A stretch of DNA of 64,000 nt from Pseudomonas laurylsulfatiphila (GTDB lineage: Bacteria > Pseudomonadota > Gammaproteobacteria > Pseudomonadales > Pseudomonadaceae). This document shows, in pieces, positions 7,834 to 16,952 of this stretch. The stretch spans positions 434,001 to 498,000 of the forward strand of contig NZ_NIRS01000001.1 in the NCBI RefSeq assembly GCF_002934665.1. The letters are read 5' to 3'. Every line of letters begins with the position of its first letter. The first letter of the stretch is position 1. The position numbers and the translations under genes are program-made. The notes under the pieces were generated by a model, which saw nothing but the letters and a program-made list of their open reading frames with translations, was not told the origin of the DNA and did not search any database.

Positions 7834-9822
7834 TCAGTGCGGTGCGCGCGGGATGGTCTTGAGCAGGTCTTCGGGGCTGATGTGACCGACCACGCTGCCC
7901 GGTTGCGGCAGGTTGAGGATGTGGCCCTTCATCTTGCCGATGATGTGCATTTCGCATGGCTTGCAATCGAACTTCAGCGTCAGCACTTCATCGCCGTGAA
8001 TCAGCTGCATCGGCGCGACCTTGGTGCGCACGCCGGTCACGCCCTTGGCCTGTTTCGGGCACAGGTTGAAGGAGAAACGCAGGCAGTGCTTGGTGATCAT
8101 CACCGGCACTTCGCCGGCTTCCTCGTGGGCCTCGTAGGCTGCGTCGATCAGCTTGACCCCGTGGCGGTGATAGAAGTCGCGAGCCTTCTGGTTGTAGACG
8201 TTGGCCAGGAACGTCAGGTGCGAATCCGGGTACACCGGCGGCGGCGTGGTTTCGGCTTTACGGCTGCCGCGCGGGTGGGCGGCGACCCGCGCCTGGGTCA
8301 AGGCCTCGATCACTTCGCGGCGCAAGGCCTTGAGCTGCGAGTTCGGGATGAAGAACGCCTGCGGCGCATCCAGCTTGATGTCGATGGCGTGGTACTGGGT
8401 GGTACCCAGCTGGCCGAGCAGATCCTGCAATTGCTCCAGCGCCTGCTCCGGCTTGTTGGCCGCGCCGAACGGGCCGGCCAGCGTGACGCTGGCGCTGATG
8501 CCCTCCTCGCTGGTCGCGGTCAGCTCCAGCTGTTCTTCACGCAGGCGAGCGACCCAGCTCAGGGCGATGCGACGCTCGGCAGAGGTCCGTTGCAGCGCCT
8601 GCTGCCAGTTGTGATCGAGATTGCGATTCAGCGGATGGTTGGGGCGCAGCTTGTACATCCCCTCCGGCATCTCGTTGGGCTCGACGCGATAGCGATAACG
8701 CTTCTCGCCGTCTTCCTCGAATTCGCCTTTGGGTTCGGCGATGTTGGCGCGGAAACCCACCACTTCACGCTTGACCAGCACGTTGAGGCCGTCACCGTTG
8801 GACAGCGGCTCGTGCGTCACGACCTGCATGTCACGCTTGGCGACCTTCTCGACCACACCCACCGGCAGACCGGTGAAGGTCGGCGAGTCAAAGGCGCCGA
8901 TATCGATCTTGCGGTCAGTGACGAAGTAATCGGTGCTGCCACGGTGGAAGGTCTTTTCCGGGTCGGGCAGGAAGAAGTGCGCGGTACGGCCGCTGGAAGC
9001 ACGGGCCAGGTCCGGGCGGTCTTCGAGGACGTCGTCGAGACGCTGGCGGTAGTAGGCGGTGATGTTCTTCACATAGCCCATGTCCTTGTAGCGGCCCTCG
9101 ATCTTGAACGAGCGCACGCCCGCCTCGACCAGCGCGCGGATGTTGGCGCTCTGGTTGTTGTCCTTCATCGACAGCAGGTGCTTTTCGTAAGCGATCACGC
9201 CACCCTTTTCGTCCTTGAGGGTGTACGGCAGGCGGCAAGCCTGGGAGCAGTCGCCACGGTTGGCGCTGCGCCCGGTCTGCGCGTGGGAAATGTTGCACTG
9301 GCCGGAAAACGCCACGCACAACGCGCCATGGATAAAGAACTCGATGGCCGCGTCGGTTTCGTCGGCGATGGCGCGGATTTCCTTGAGGTTCAGCTCGCGG
9401 GCCAGCACCAGTTGCGAGAAACCGGCCTGATCGAGGAACTTCGCCCGCTCCAGGGTGCGGATGTCCGTCTGGGTACTGGCGTGCAGTTCGATCGGCGGGA
9501 TGTCCAGCTCCATCACACCCAGGTCCTGGACAATCAGCGCATCGACGCCGGCGTCGTACAACTGGTGGATCAGCTGGCGGGCCGGCTCCAGTTCGTTGTC
9601 GTGCAGGATCGTGTTGATGGTGGTGAAGATCCGCGCGTGATAACGACGGGCGAATTCCACCAGTTCGGCAATCTCGCTCACCTCGTTGCAGGCGTTGTGG
9701 CGGGCGCCGAAGCTCGGGCCGCCGATGTACACGGCATCGGCACCATGCAGGATAGCCTCGCGGGCGATGGCGACATCGCGGGCAGGGCTGAGCAATTCCA
9801 GGTGATGTTTGGGCAAAGACAT
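7834..9822 (-). CDS. rlhA: U32 peptidase-family protein, 23S rRNA C2501 hydroxylation factor RlhA
   Basis: The E. coli homologue (formerly YdcP) is needed for 5-hydroxycytidine at 23S rRNA position 2501. The N-terminal U32 TIM-like domain is clear: LELLSPARD, HGADAVYIGG, IELHASTQT and FFIHGALCVAFSGQCNIS. The Cys set in GQCN, GDCSQACR and the C-terminal CLRFSFNLC and FDCKPCEMH fits an iron-sulfur or prephenate-dependent modification enzyme. Length is 662 residues, as in the RlhA branch. The start at 9822 (MSLPKHHLELL) is where homologues begin; the frame extends 32 codons further up. The gene is monocistronic. Confidence 0.9.
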   Translation of the reverse strand: MSLPKHHLELLSPARDVAIAREAILHGADAVYIGGPSFGARHNACNEVSEIAELVEFARRYHARIFTTINTILHDNELEPARQLIHQLYDAGVDALIVQDLGVMELDIPPIELHASTQTDIRTLERAKFLDQAGFSQLVLARELNLKEIRAIADETDAAIEFFIHGALCVAFSGQCNISHAQTGRSANRGDCSQACRLPYTLKDEKGGVIAYEKHLLSMKDNNQSANIRALVEAGVRSFKIEGRYKDMGYVKNITAYYRQRLDDVLEDRPDLARASSGRTAHFFLPDPEKTFHRGSTDYFVTDRKIDIGAFDSPTFTGLPVGVVEKVAKRDMQVVTHEPLSNGDGLNVLVKREVVGFRANIAEPKGEFEEDGEKRYRYRVEPNEMPEGMYKLRPNHPLNRNLDHNWQQALQRTSAERRIALSWVARLREEQLELTATSEEGISASVTLAGPFGAANKPEQALEQLQDLLGQLGTTQYHAIDIKLDAPQAFFIPNSQLKALRREVIEALTQARVAAHPRGSRKAETTPPPVYPDSHLTFLANVYNQKARDFYHRHGVKLIDAAYEAHEEAGEVPVMITKHCLRFSFNLCPKQAKGVTGVRTKVAPMQLIHGDEVLTLKFDCKPCEMHIIGKMKGHILNLPQPGSVVGHISPEDLLKTIPRAPH

Positions 9823-9938
9823 AGTTTTTTTAGTCAGGCTTGTCACGGTCGAGGCGTGCATTGTAGCGGTGAAACGCCCGACCGGCACCCGTATGCTGCC
9901 CGGTGGCGTTTCGGGCAAGCCTGGCCAGCCTCAATCCC

Positions 9939-10172
9939 TGTAGGAGCAAGCTTGCTCGCGATGGACGTTAACGATGACGCGGGCATTCTGTATGCACGCG
10001 TCGCCCTTATGTTCATCGCGAGCAAGCTCGCTCCTACATTCGATCGGCGTTGACCAAAAATCTAGCCCATGCCCAACTTCCCCTGTGGGAGCGAGCCTGC
10101 TCGCGAAGACGGTATGACAGTCAAGATTGATGGCGACTGACACACCTCTTTCGCGAGCAGGCGCGCTCCCAC
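9939..10172. repeat. two REP doublets
   Basis: Doublet 9939-10038 has linker GATGGACGTTAACGATGACGCG, related to the linker seen in the other long doublets of the window. Doublet 10084-10172 is the shorter TGTGGGAGCG type. Together they occupy most of the 378-bp gap between rlhA and the RidA gene. Confidence 0.9.
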
Positions 10173-10200
10173 AAGGGGTTTTGTGTGTGTGTTGCTGCAG

Positions 10201-10581
10201 TCAGGCCTTGGCCGCCATTGCGGTCACTTCCACGCGCATGCCTTCAACCGCCAACGAGGCAACCCCAACAGCAGCGCGCACCGGCCACGGCTTGGCGAAG
10301 TAGCGCTTGTAGACCTCGTTGAACGCGGCGCGGTCGGCCATGTCGGTGAGGTAGATGGTCAGGTGCATCACGCGGTCCATGGAGCTGCCGGCACGTTCCA
10401 GCGCGACCTTCAACGCTTGCAGGGTGCATTCGCTTTGCAGGGTGATGTCGCCCAGTTCCAGGCTGCCGTCGGCACGGGTGGGGATCTGGGTGGAGACCAG
10501 CACACCGCCGAAACCGACGACGTCGGAGGAAATCGAATCGGCATCGAGGTCAGGCGTAAAGGTCAGGTCGTGGTTTGCCAT
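10201..10581 (-). CDS. RidA family protein linked to the hydroxyproline cluster
   Basis: RidA/YjgF proteins hydrolyse reactive enamines and imines. The 126-residue product has the fold markers GFGGVLVSTQIP, QALKVALERAGSSMDRVMHLTIYLTDM and the Arg-containing end RAAVGVASLAVEGMRVEVTAMA. The start MANHDLTF at 10581 was chosen over an upstream open frame without conserved sequence. It lies 77 bp behind the AraC regulator on the same strand. The adjacent pathway makes the cyclic imine 1-pyrroline-4-hydroxy-2-carboxylate, so a role in handling that intermediate is a reasonable inference. Confidence 0.85.
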   Translation of the reverse strand: MANHDLTFTPDLDADSISSDVVGFGGVLVSTQIPTRADGSLELGDITLQSECTLQALKVALERAGSSMDRVMHLTIYLTDMADRAAFNEVYKRYFAKPWPVRAAVGVASLAVEGMRVEVTAMAAKA

Positions 10582-10658
10582 TGGAAGTTCTCTTGCTTGA
10601 AAGGGTAAGGCGAGCGCCTTTTGCGCCGTCAGTTTACAGGGCCATTCCCGGCGCGTCG

Positions 10659-11450
10659 CTAATCCGCGCTCCCCTGCCCGTGACCGGTGGCCTGGCGGTA
10701 CTGGCGCGGGGTGAAGCCGGTCAAGGCCTTGAACTGCCGGGTGAAGGCGCTGTGGTCGGTGTAGCCGCATTGCAGGGCGACGTCTGTGATCGGCAGGTCG
10801 GTGTGGAGCAACCGATGCGCATGCTCCAGGCGAACCTTCTGGATCATCTGCCGTGGCGTCAGGTGGAACACGCGCTTGCAGTAGCGCTCCAGTTGCGCCA
10901 CGGAAATCCCGGCGATGCGCGTCAACTCGCCGAGGGTGACGCGCCGGTTGAAATGCGCGCGAATGTGTTCATCCACCGCCGCCAGGCGTTGGTACGCCGG
11001 GTGCGTGTCGCTGGCCGATTGCAGGTCGACCGAGATCCCCGCCAGACCGATGATTTCATTGCGGCGGTTATACAAGGGTCGCTTATGGGTCAGGCACCAG
11101 CCCGGCTCGCGGCTGCCGTACAGATGCAGTTCCAGCTGGTCTTCCAGGACAAACCCCTGCTCCAGCACCCGCCGGTCCTGCTCGGTGTAACCGGGCCCCA
11201 ATTGCTCGGGAAACACCTCGGCGCTGGTTTTCCCCAGCAAGGGTTTGAGCTGCTTCAGGCCACAGCGCTGCACCAGCGTGCGGTTGGCCATGACATAGCG
11301 CGCCTGCACATCCTTGATGAAGATCGCCGCATTCGGAATGACATCGAGCATGGGCAGCAGTAGCGCAACGCCGGCCAGCAGTTGCTCGATGGATTCGGGG
11401 CGGTTCGAGTCGTCGCCCTGGCACAACAGCGCAAACGCATCCTGAGTCAT
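10659..11450 (-). CDS. AraC-family regulator with N-terminal PAS domain, hydroxyproline cluster
   Basis: Regulator of 263 residues. Residues about 30-145 form a PAS sensor (DVIPNAAIFIKDVQARYVMANRTL ... NRRNEIIGLAGISVDL). The C-terminal AraC DNA-binding domain follows (LGELTRIAGISVAQLERYCKRVF ... ITDVALQCGYTDHSAFTRQFKALTGFTPRQYR). ATG 11450 is preferred to TTG 11453. It is divergent from the permease-epimerase-deaminase genes. P. putida has the same gene order (AraC, permease, epimerase, deaminase, dehydrogenase, oxidase), so it is very likely the hydroxyproline-responsive activator. Confidence 0.88.
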   Translation of the reverse strand: MTQDAFALLCQGDDSNRPESIEQLLAGVALLLPMLDVIPNAAIFIKDVQARYVMANRTLVQRCGLKQLKPLLGKTSAEVFPEQLGPGYTEQDRRVLEQGFVLEDQLELHLYGSREPGWCLTHKRPLYNRRNEIIGLAGISVDLQSASDTHPAYQRLAAVDEHIRAHFNRRVTLGELTRIAGISVAQLERYCKRVFHLTPRQMIQKVRLEHAHRLLHTDLPITDVALQCGYTDHSAFTRQFKALTGFTPRQYRQATGHGQGSAD

Positions 11451-11637
11451 CAACCGCCCCCTCGCAAAAATCAGACAGTTGCCATTGTGCTGATTTCGTC
11501 ATCGACACCCAAGCAAAACATCAATCGCGAGCACGCCGCCAAGTTCACTCTATGGCCACCGCCCTCCCCGGCAAAACCGATCAGGGCGATTTGAAGTGCA
11601 CACCTGCCTATCCAATAACTCACAAGAAGGCGATGCC

Positions 11638-13296
11638 ATGTCAGGCCAAGGCAAGTTCAAAAAACAACTTTCGTTGATAGACCTTACGTTTATCGGACTG
11701 GGGGCGATCTTCGGCTCCGGTTGGCTGTTCGCGGCCAGTCACGTGTCCGCCATCGCGGGGCCGGCGGGGATTTTTTCCTGGCTGCTGGGCGGTTTTGCGG
11801 TGCTGCTGCTGGGCATCGTCTACTGTGAACTCGGCGCCGCATTGCCCCGTGCCGGCGGTGTGATTCGCTACCCGGTTTACTCCCACGGCCCACTGTTGGG
11901 TTACCTGATGGGCTTCATCACGCTGATCGCGTTTTCCAGCCTGGTGGCCATCGAGGTGGTCGCCGCGCGCCAGTACGCCGCGGCGTGGTTTCCCGCATTG
12001 ACCCAGGCCGGTTCCAGCAATCCAACGGCGCTTGGCTGGCTGGTGCAGTTCGGCTTGCTGTGCCTGTTCTTCATGCTCAACTACTACAGCGTGAAAACCT
12101 TCGCCAAGGCCAACAACCTGATCAGCCTGTTCAAGTTCATCGTGCCGTTGCTGGTGATCGGGGTGCTGTTCACCTTCTTCAAACCGCAGAACTTCCAGTC
12201 CCAGGGCTTCATGCCGTTCGGGCTGTCCGGTGTCGAGATGGCGGTGTCCGCCGGCGGCATCATCTTCGCCTACCTGGGGCTGACACCGATCATCTCGGTG
12301 GCCAGCGAAGTGAAGAATCCGCAACGCACCATCCCGATTGCCCTGATCCTCTCCGTGCTGCTCTCCACCGCGATCTATGTGCTGTTGCAAGTGGCATTCC
12401 TCGGCGGCGTGCCCACCGAAATGCTCGCCAACGGCTGGGCCGGCGTCGCCAAGGAACTGGCCCTGCCCTACCGCGACATCGCCCTGGCACTGGGTGTGGG
12501 TTGGCTGGCTTATCTGGTGGTGGCCGACGCGGTGATCTCCCCCAGCGGCTGCGGCAACATCTACATGAACGCCACCCCGCGAGTGATCTACGGCTGGGCG
12601 CAGACCGGCACCTTCTTCAAGGTCTTCACCCGCATTGACGAAAAGTCCGGCATCCCGCGTCCGGCGCTGTGGCTGACCTTTGCCCTGTCGGTGTTCTGGA
12701 CCCTGCCCTTCCCTTCATGGGAAGCCCTGATCAACGTGGTCTCCGCCGCGCTGGTCCTGAGCTACGCCGTTGCCCCGGTGTCGGTGGCAGCCCTGCGGCG
12801 CAATGCACCGGACATGCCGCGGCCGTTCAAGGTCAAGCGCATGGGTGTCCTCGGCCCGCTGTCATTCATCATCGCCGCGCTGATCGTCTACTGGTCCGGC
12901 TGGAGCACCGTCTCCTGGCTACTCGGCCTGCAGATCCTGATGTTCGTGGTGTACCTGCTGTGCGGTCGTTTCGTACCGACCCAACACCTGAGCCTGGCCC
13001 AGCAAGTGCGCTCTTCGGCATGGTTGATCGGCTTCTATGCCGTGACCATCGTGTTGTCCTGGCTCGGCAGCTTCGGCGGCATGGGCGTACTCACCCACCC
13101 TTTCGACACCCTGGTTGTAGCGGCCTGTGCGATGGGCATCTACTACTGGGGCGCGGCCACCGGCGTGCCGGCGCATCTGGTTCGCCTGGACGACGAGGAT
13201 GCGGAAAGCGAAACCGAACCCGGCCATACCAACACACTCGCCGACACGCTCCGCGGCCAACGCCCGATCGGCGTGGCGAACCAGACTTCACGCTGA
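11638..13296 (+). CDS. APC superfamily permease, probable hydroxyproline importer
   Basis: Inner-membrane amino acid permease of 552 residues with about 12-14 hydrophobic helices. The first helix carries the APC substrate motif GLGAIFGSGWLF, and ISVASEVKNPQRTIP is the conserved loop after helix 6. The C-terminal tail is acidic (LDDEDAESETEPG). The start at 11638 (MSGQGKFKK) follows AAGAAGG; an upstream in-frame ATG lacks conserved sequence. It is the first gene of the rightward hydroxyproline operon, 39 bp before the epimerase, which is the basis for the proposed substrate. Confidence 0.86.
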   Translation: MSGQGKFKKQLSLIDLTFIGLGAIFGSGWLFAASHVSAIAGPAGIFSWLLGGFAVLLLGIVYCELGAALPRAGGVIRYPVYSHGPLLGYLMGFITLIAFSSLVAIEVVAARQYAAAWFPALTQAGSSNPTALGWLVQFGLLCLFFMLNYYSVKTFAKANNLISLFKFIVPLLVIGVLFTFFKPQNFQSQGFMPFGLSGVEMAVSAGGIIFAYLGLTPIISVASEVKNPQRTIPIALILSVLLSTAIYVLLQVAFLGGVPTEMLANGWAGVAKELALPYRDIALALGVGWLAYLVVADAVISPSGCGNIYMNATPRVIYGWAQTGTFFKVFTRIDEKSGIPRPALWLTFALSVFWTLPFPSWEALINVVSAALVLSYAVAPVSVAALRRNAPDMPRPFKVKRMGVLGPLSFIIAALIVYWSGWSTVSWLLGLQILMFVVYLLCGRFVPTQHLSLAQQVRSSAWLIGFYAVTIVLSWLGSFGGMGVLTHPFDTLVVAACAMGIYYWGAATGVPAHLVRLDDEDAESETEPGHTNTLADTLRGQRPIGVANQTSR

Positions 13297-13335
13297 GATT
13301 CAGGCCATCAACGTCTTCTTCGAATGGATAGATTC

Positions 13336-14262
13336 ATGAAAAAAGTACAGGTGATTGACTCACACACCGGCGGCGAGCCGACTCGCCTGGTGATGTCGGG
13401 TTTGCCCCAGCTGGCTGGCCGGACCATGGCCGAGAAGCGCGACACCTTTCGCGAGCAGCATGACCCATGGCGTCGCGCCTGCCTGCTGGAGCCCCGTGGC
13501 AATGATGTGCTGGTGGGGGCACTGTATTGCGAACCGGTGTCGCCGGACGCCACCTGCGGCGTGATCTTCTTCAACAACGCCGGCTACCTCGGCATGTGCG
13601 GTCACGGCACCATCGGCCTGGTCAACTCGCTGCATCACCTGGGTCACATCCAGCCCGGCGAGCACAAGATTGATACGCCGGTCGGCCCGGTCAGCGCCAC
13701 GCTGCATGAGGATGGCAACGTCACCCTGCGCAACGTGCCCGCCTACCGCTACCGCCAACAGGTGCCGGTCGACGTGCCCGGACATGGCCGCGTCTACGGC
13801 GACATCGCCTGGGGCGGCAACTGGTTTTACCTGGTGTCCGACCACGGTCAGGCGTTGCAGATGGACAACGTCGAGTTCCTCACCGAGTACACCTGGGCCA
13901 TGCTCAAGGCCCTCCAGGATCAAGGCATCCACGGTGAAGACGGCGCGCTGATCGACCACATCGAACTGTTCGCCGAGGACGACCACGCCGACAGCCGCAA
14001 CTTCGTCATGTGCCCCGGCAAGGCCTACGACCGCTCGCCCTGCGGCACCGGCACCAGCGCAAAACTGGCGTGCCTGGCGGCGGACGGAAAACTGGCCGCC
14101 GGTGAACGCTGGGTCCAGGCCAGCATCACCGCCAGCCAGTTCGTCGGCCGTTTCGAATGGGAAGGCGAACGCATCATCCCGTTCATCACCGGCCGCGCCT
14201 ACATGACCGCCGACAGCACCTTGCTGATCGACGAGCAGGATCCCTTTGCGTGGGGCATCTGA
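13336..14262 (+). CDS. 4-hydroxyproline 2-epimerase
   Basis: Interconverts trans-4-hydroxy-L-proline and cis-4-hydroxy-D-proline, the first catabolic step. It belongs to the proline racemase fold. Both catalytic cysteines are present (MCGHGTIG near residue 88 and [12 protein letters not shown] near residue 236), so it is an epimerase and not the Thr-containing 3-hydroxyproline dehydratase. Length 308 equals the family. The start [15 protein letters not shown] at 13336 was preferred to an ATG four codons earlier because homologues begin here, although neither has a strong Shine-Dalgarno. Confidence 0.93.
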   Translation: MKKVQVIDSHTGGEPTRLVMSGLPQLAGRTMAEKRDTFREQHDPWRRACLLEPRGNDVLVGALYCEPVSPDATCGVIFFNNAGYLGMCGHGTIGLVNSLHHLGHIQPGEHKIDTPVGPVSATLHEDGNVTLRNVPAYRYRQQVPVDVPGHGRVYGDIAWGGNWFYLVSDHGQALQMDNVEFLTEYTWAMLKALQDQGIHGEDGALIDHIELFAEDDHADSRNFVMCPGKAYDRSPCGTGTSAKLACLAADGKLAAGERWVQASITASQFVGRFEWEGERIIPFITGRAYMTADSTLLIDEQDPFAWGI

Positions 14263-14315
14263 GCCCCGCATCTCTTCCCTAAATCTGAATGAACGCTTCA
14301 AGGAGTGACAACACA

Positions 14316-15263
14316 ATGAGCGATAACATTTTCACTGGCTGCATCCCTGCCCTGATGACCCCGTGCACCGCCGAGCGCAAGCCCGACTTCGACGCACTGG
14401 TGGCCAAGGGTCGCGAGCTGATCGACATCGGCATGAGCGCCGTGGTGTATTGCGGCTCCATGGGCGACTGGCCGCTGCTGACCGAAGCCGAGCGTCAGGA
14501 AGGCGTGGCGCGCCTGGTGGCCGCCGGCGTGCCGACCATCGTCGGCACCGGTGCCGTCAACAGCCGCGAAGCGGTGTCCCATGCGGCACACGCGGCCAAG
14601 GTCGGCGCCCATGGCTTGATGGTCATTCCTCGCGTGCTGTCCCGCGGTGCTTCGGCCACCGCGCAAAAAGCCCATTTCGCCGCGATCCTCCAGGCGGCTC
14701 CTGGCCTGCCGGCGGTGATCTACAACAGCCCTTACTACGGCTTCGCCACCCGCGCCGATCTGTTCTTCGAACTGCGCCGCGAGTACCCGAACCTGATCGG
14801 TTTCAAGGAATTCGGCGGTGCGGCCGACCTGCGCTACGCGGCCGAACACATCACCTCCAAGGACGATGACGTGACCCTGATGGTCGGCGTCGACACCCAG
14901 GTGGTGCATGGCTTCGTCAACTGCAACGCCACCGGCGCCATCACCGGCATCGGCAACGCACTGCCGCGCGAAGTGTTGCGCCTGGTGGCCTTGAGCAAAC
15001 AAGCGGCCAAGGGCGATGCCAAGGCCCGTCGTCAGGCGCGGGAACTGGAATCCGCACTCGCCGTGCTGTCATCCTTCGATGAGGGCTGCGACCTGGTGCT
15101 CTACTACAAGCACCTGATGGTGCTCAACGGCGACAAGGAATACAGCCTGCACTTCAACGAAACCGATGCGCTCAGCGATGCCCAGCGTCGTTATGCCGAG
15201 AACCAGTACGCGCTGTTCCGCCAGTGGTACGAGCAGTGGTCGGCGGAGCAGGACTTCGCCTGA
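14316..15263 (+). CDS. 1-pyrroline-4-hydroxy-2-carboxylate deaminase (DapA family)
   Basis: Converts the cyclic imine made from cis-4-hydroxy-D-proline to 2-oxoglutarate semialdehyde and ammonia. The TIM-barrel DapA/NAL signatures are seen: GSMGDWPLLTEAER at the N-terminus, the tyrosine motif VIYNSPYYGF and the Schiff-base lysine in IGFKEFGG. Length is 315 residues. AAGGAG lies 10 nt before ATG 14316; an in-frame ATG at 14289 is upstream of that site. Assignment to this reaction and not to dihydrodipicolinate synthase rests on its place between epimerase and semialdehyde dehydrogenase. Confidence 0.9.
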   Translation: MSDNIFTGCIPALMTPCTAERKPDFDALVAKGRELIDIGMSAVVYCGSMGDWPLLTEAERQEGVARLVAAGVPTIVGTGAVNSREAVSHAAHAAKVGAHGLMVIPRVLSRGASATAQKAHFAAILQAAPGLPAVIYNSPYYGFATRADLFFELRREYPNLIGFKEFGGAADLRYAAEHITSKDDDVTLMVGVDTQVVHGFVNCNATGAITGIGNALPREVLRLVALSKQAAKGDAKARRQARELESALAVLSSFDEGCDLVLYYKHLMVLNGDKEYSLHFNETDALSDAQRRYAENQYALFRQWYEQWSAEQDFA

Positions 15264-15277
15264 CGTCCGGCCTGTAC

Positions 15278-15309
15278 AGCGGCGTGCCAGGGTGCGCCGC
15301 TTTTATTTT
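15278..15309 (+). terminator. terminator-like hairpin inside the hydroxyproline operon
   Basis: Stem AGCGGCG/CGCCGCT (7 bp) followed by TTTTATTTT, 14 nt after the deaminase stop. It looks like a genuine intrinsic terminator on the plus strand, placed between the third and fourth genes of the pathway. Confidence 0.7.
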
Positions 15310-15371
15310 CGCCCACGGCGGTACGGCGTTTTTCTTCGCAGACGCCACCCCTCTTTTTTTCAGGAACGACC

Positions 15372-16949
15372 ATGACTCTGACAGGCAACATGCTGATCGG
15401 CCAGCAGGCCATCTCCGGCAACCGCGAAGCGATCCGCGGCATTGATCCGGCCACTGATCTGCTCCTCGAACCGGCCTATCACGGTGGCAGCAGCGAACAC
15501 GTCGAACAGGCCTGCGCCCTGGCGTGGAGTGCCCTGGACAGCTATCGCGCGACACCCCTGGACGCCCGCGCAGAATTCCTCGAAACCATCGCCAGCGAAA
15601 TCGAAGCCCTCGGCGATGAGCTGATCGACCGCGCCGTGGCCGAGACCGGCCTGCCACGCCCGCGCATCCAGGGTGAACGCGGCCGCACCTGCCAGCAGCT
15701 GCGCACCTTTGCCCGCACCGTGCGAGCTGGTGAATGGCTGGATGTACGGGTCGACTCCGCGCTGCCGGAGCGCCAGCCCCTGCCCCGCCCGGACCTGCGT
15801 CAACGTCAGGTGCCGCTCGGCCCGGTGGCGGTGTTCGGCGCCAGCAACTTTCCCCTGGCCTTCTCGGTTGCCGGCGGCGACACCGCGTCGGCGCTGGCCG
15901 CCGGTTGCCCGGTGATCGTCAAGGCCCATGGCGCGCACCCCGGCACCAGTGAACTGGTGGGCCGGGCGCTGGCCCGCGCCGTCAAACTGTGCGGGCTGCA
16001 CGAAGGCGTGTTCTCGCTGCTGTTCGGCTCCGGCCGCGAAGTGGGCATCGCCCTGGTCACCGACCCGCGCATCAAGGCCGTGGGTTTCACCGGCTCGCGC
16101 AGCGGTGGCATGGCCTTGTGCAGCGCGGCCCAGGCGCGTCCAGAGCCGATCCCGGTGTATGCGGAAATGAGCTCGATCAACCCGGTGTTACTGTTCCCGG
16201 CGGCCCTGCAATCGCGAGCCGAAACACTGGCGCAAGGCTTCGTCGCCTCCCTCACCCAAGGCGCCGGCCAGTTCTGCACCAACCCAGGTCTGGTGATTGC
16301 CCGCCAAGGCCCGGCACTTGAGCGCTTCATCCATGCAGCAGCGGATAAGGTTCGACGCAGCCCGGCGCAGACCATGCTCACGCCCGGCATTTTCAACGCC
16401 TACGAGACCGGTGTCGGCACGCTGCTCGAGCATGCCCAGGCGCAATCGGTGGCCACCGGCCTGCGGGGCGAAACGCCTAACCAGTGCCAGGCCCACCTGT
16501 TCGTCACCCAGGCCCGTGACTTTCTCGCCAACCCGGCGCTGCAGGCAGAAATGTTCGGCGCCGCATCGTTGATCGTGCAATGCGCCAGCGTCGAGGAAAT
16601 CCGCCAGGTCCTCGAACACCTTGAAGGCCAGCTGACCGCCACCCTGCACCTGGACGACGGCGATGTGGAGAGCGCCCGCGCCTTGCTGCCGACCCTGGAA
16701 CGCAAGGCCGGGCGCCTGTTGGTCAATGGCTGGCCGACCGGGGTCGAGGTGTGCGACGCCATGGTCCATGGCGGCCCGTTCCCGGCGACATCCGATGCGC
16801 GCTGCACCTCGGTCGGCACCGCCGCCATCCTGCGGTTCCTGCGCCCGGTCTGCTATCAGGACTTCCCCGACGCCCTGTTGCCGGCCGCCCTCAAGCACGG
16901 CAACCCGTTGCAGTTGCGTCGCCTGCTCGACGGCCAGAGAGAAGCCTAG
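15372..16949 (+). CDS. 2-oxoglutarate semialdehyde dehydrogenase
   Basis: Oxidises 2-oxoglutarate semialdehyde to 2-oxoglutarate with NAD(P), the last step of hydroxyproline breakdown. Aldehyde dehydrogenase superfamily, 525 residues, the length typical of this branch. The coenzyme loop [16 protein letters not shown], glycine motif [10 protein letters not shown], general-base region [11 protein letters not shown] and catalytic Cys in [11 protein letters not shown] are all present. It is separated from the deaminase by a terminator-like hairpin and followed after 3 bp by the D-hydroxyproline dehydrogenase, so these two may also be transcribed on their own. Confidence 0.9.
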   Translation: MTLTGNMLIGQQAISGNREAIRGIDPATDLLLEPAYHGGSSEHVEQACALAWSALDSYRATPLDARAEFLETIASEIEALGDELIDRAVAETGLPRPRIQGERGRTCQQLRTFARTVRAGEWLDVRVDSALPERQPLPRPDLRQRQVPLGPVAVFGASNFPLAFSVAGGDTASALAAGCPVIVKAHGAHPGTSELVGRALARAVKLCGLHEGVFSLLFGSGREVGIALVTDPRIKAVGFTGSRSGGMALCSAAQARPEPIPVYAEMSSINPVLLFPAALQSRAETLAQGFVASLTQGAGQFCTNPGLVIARQGPALERFIHAAADKVRRSPAQTMLTPGIFNAYETGVGTLLEHAQAQSVATGLRGETPNQCQAHLFVTQARDFLANPALQAEMFGAASLIVQCASVEEIRQVLEHLEGQLTATLHLDDGDVESARALLPTLERKAGRLLVNGWPTGVEVCDAMVHGGPFPATSDARCTSVGTAAILRFLRPVCYQDFPDALLPAALKHGNPLQLRRLLDGQREA

Positions 16950-16952
16950 GCC

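Noticed and set aside
7789..10053. Plus-strand open frame of 754 codons opposite rlhA
   Set aside because: The minus strand carries the conserved U32 family motifs and Cys clusters; the plus-strand product is low-complexity Val/Gln/Leu-rich with no recognisable domain.
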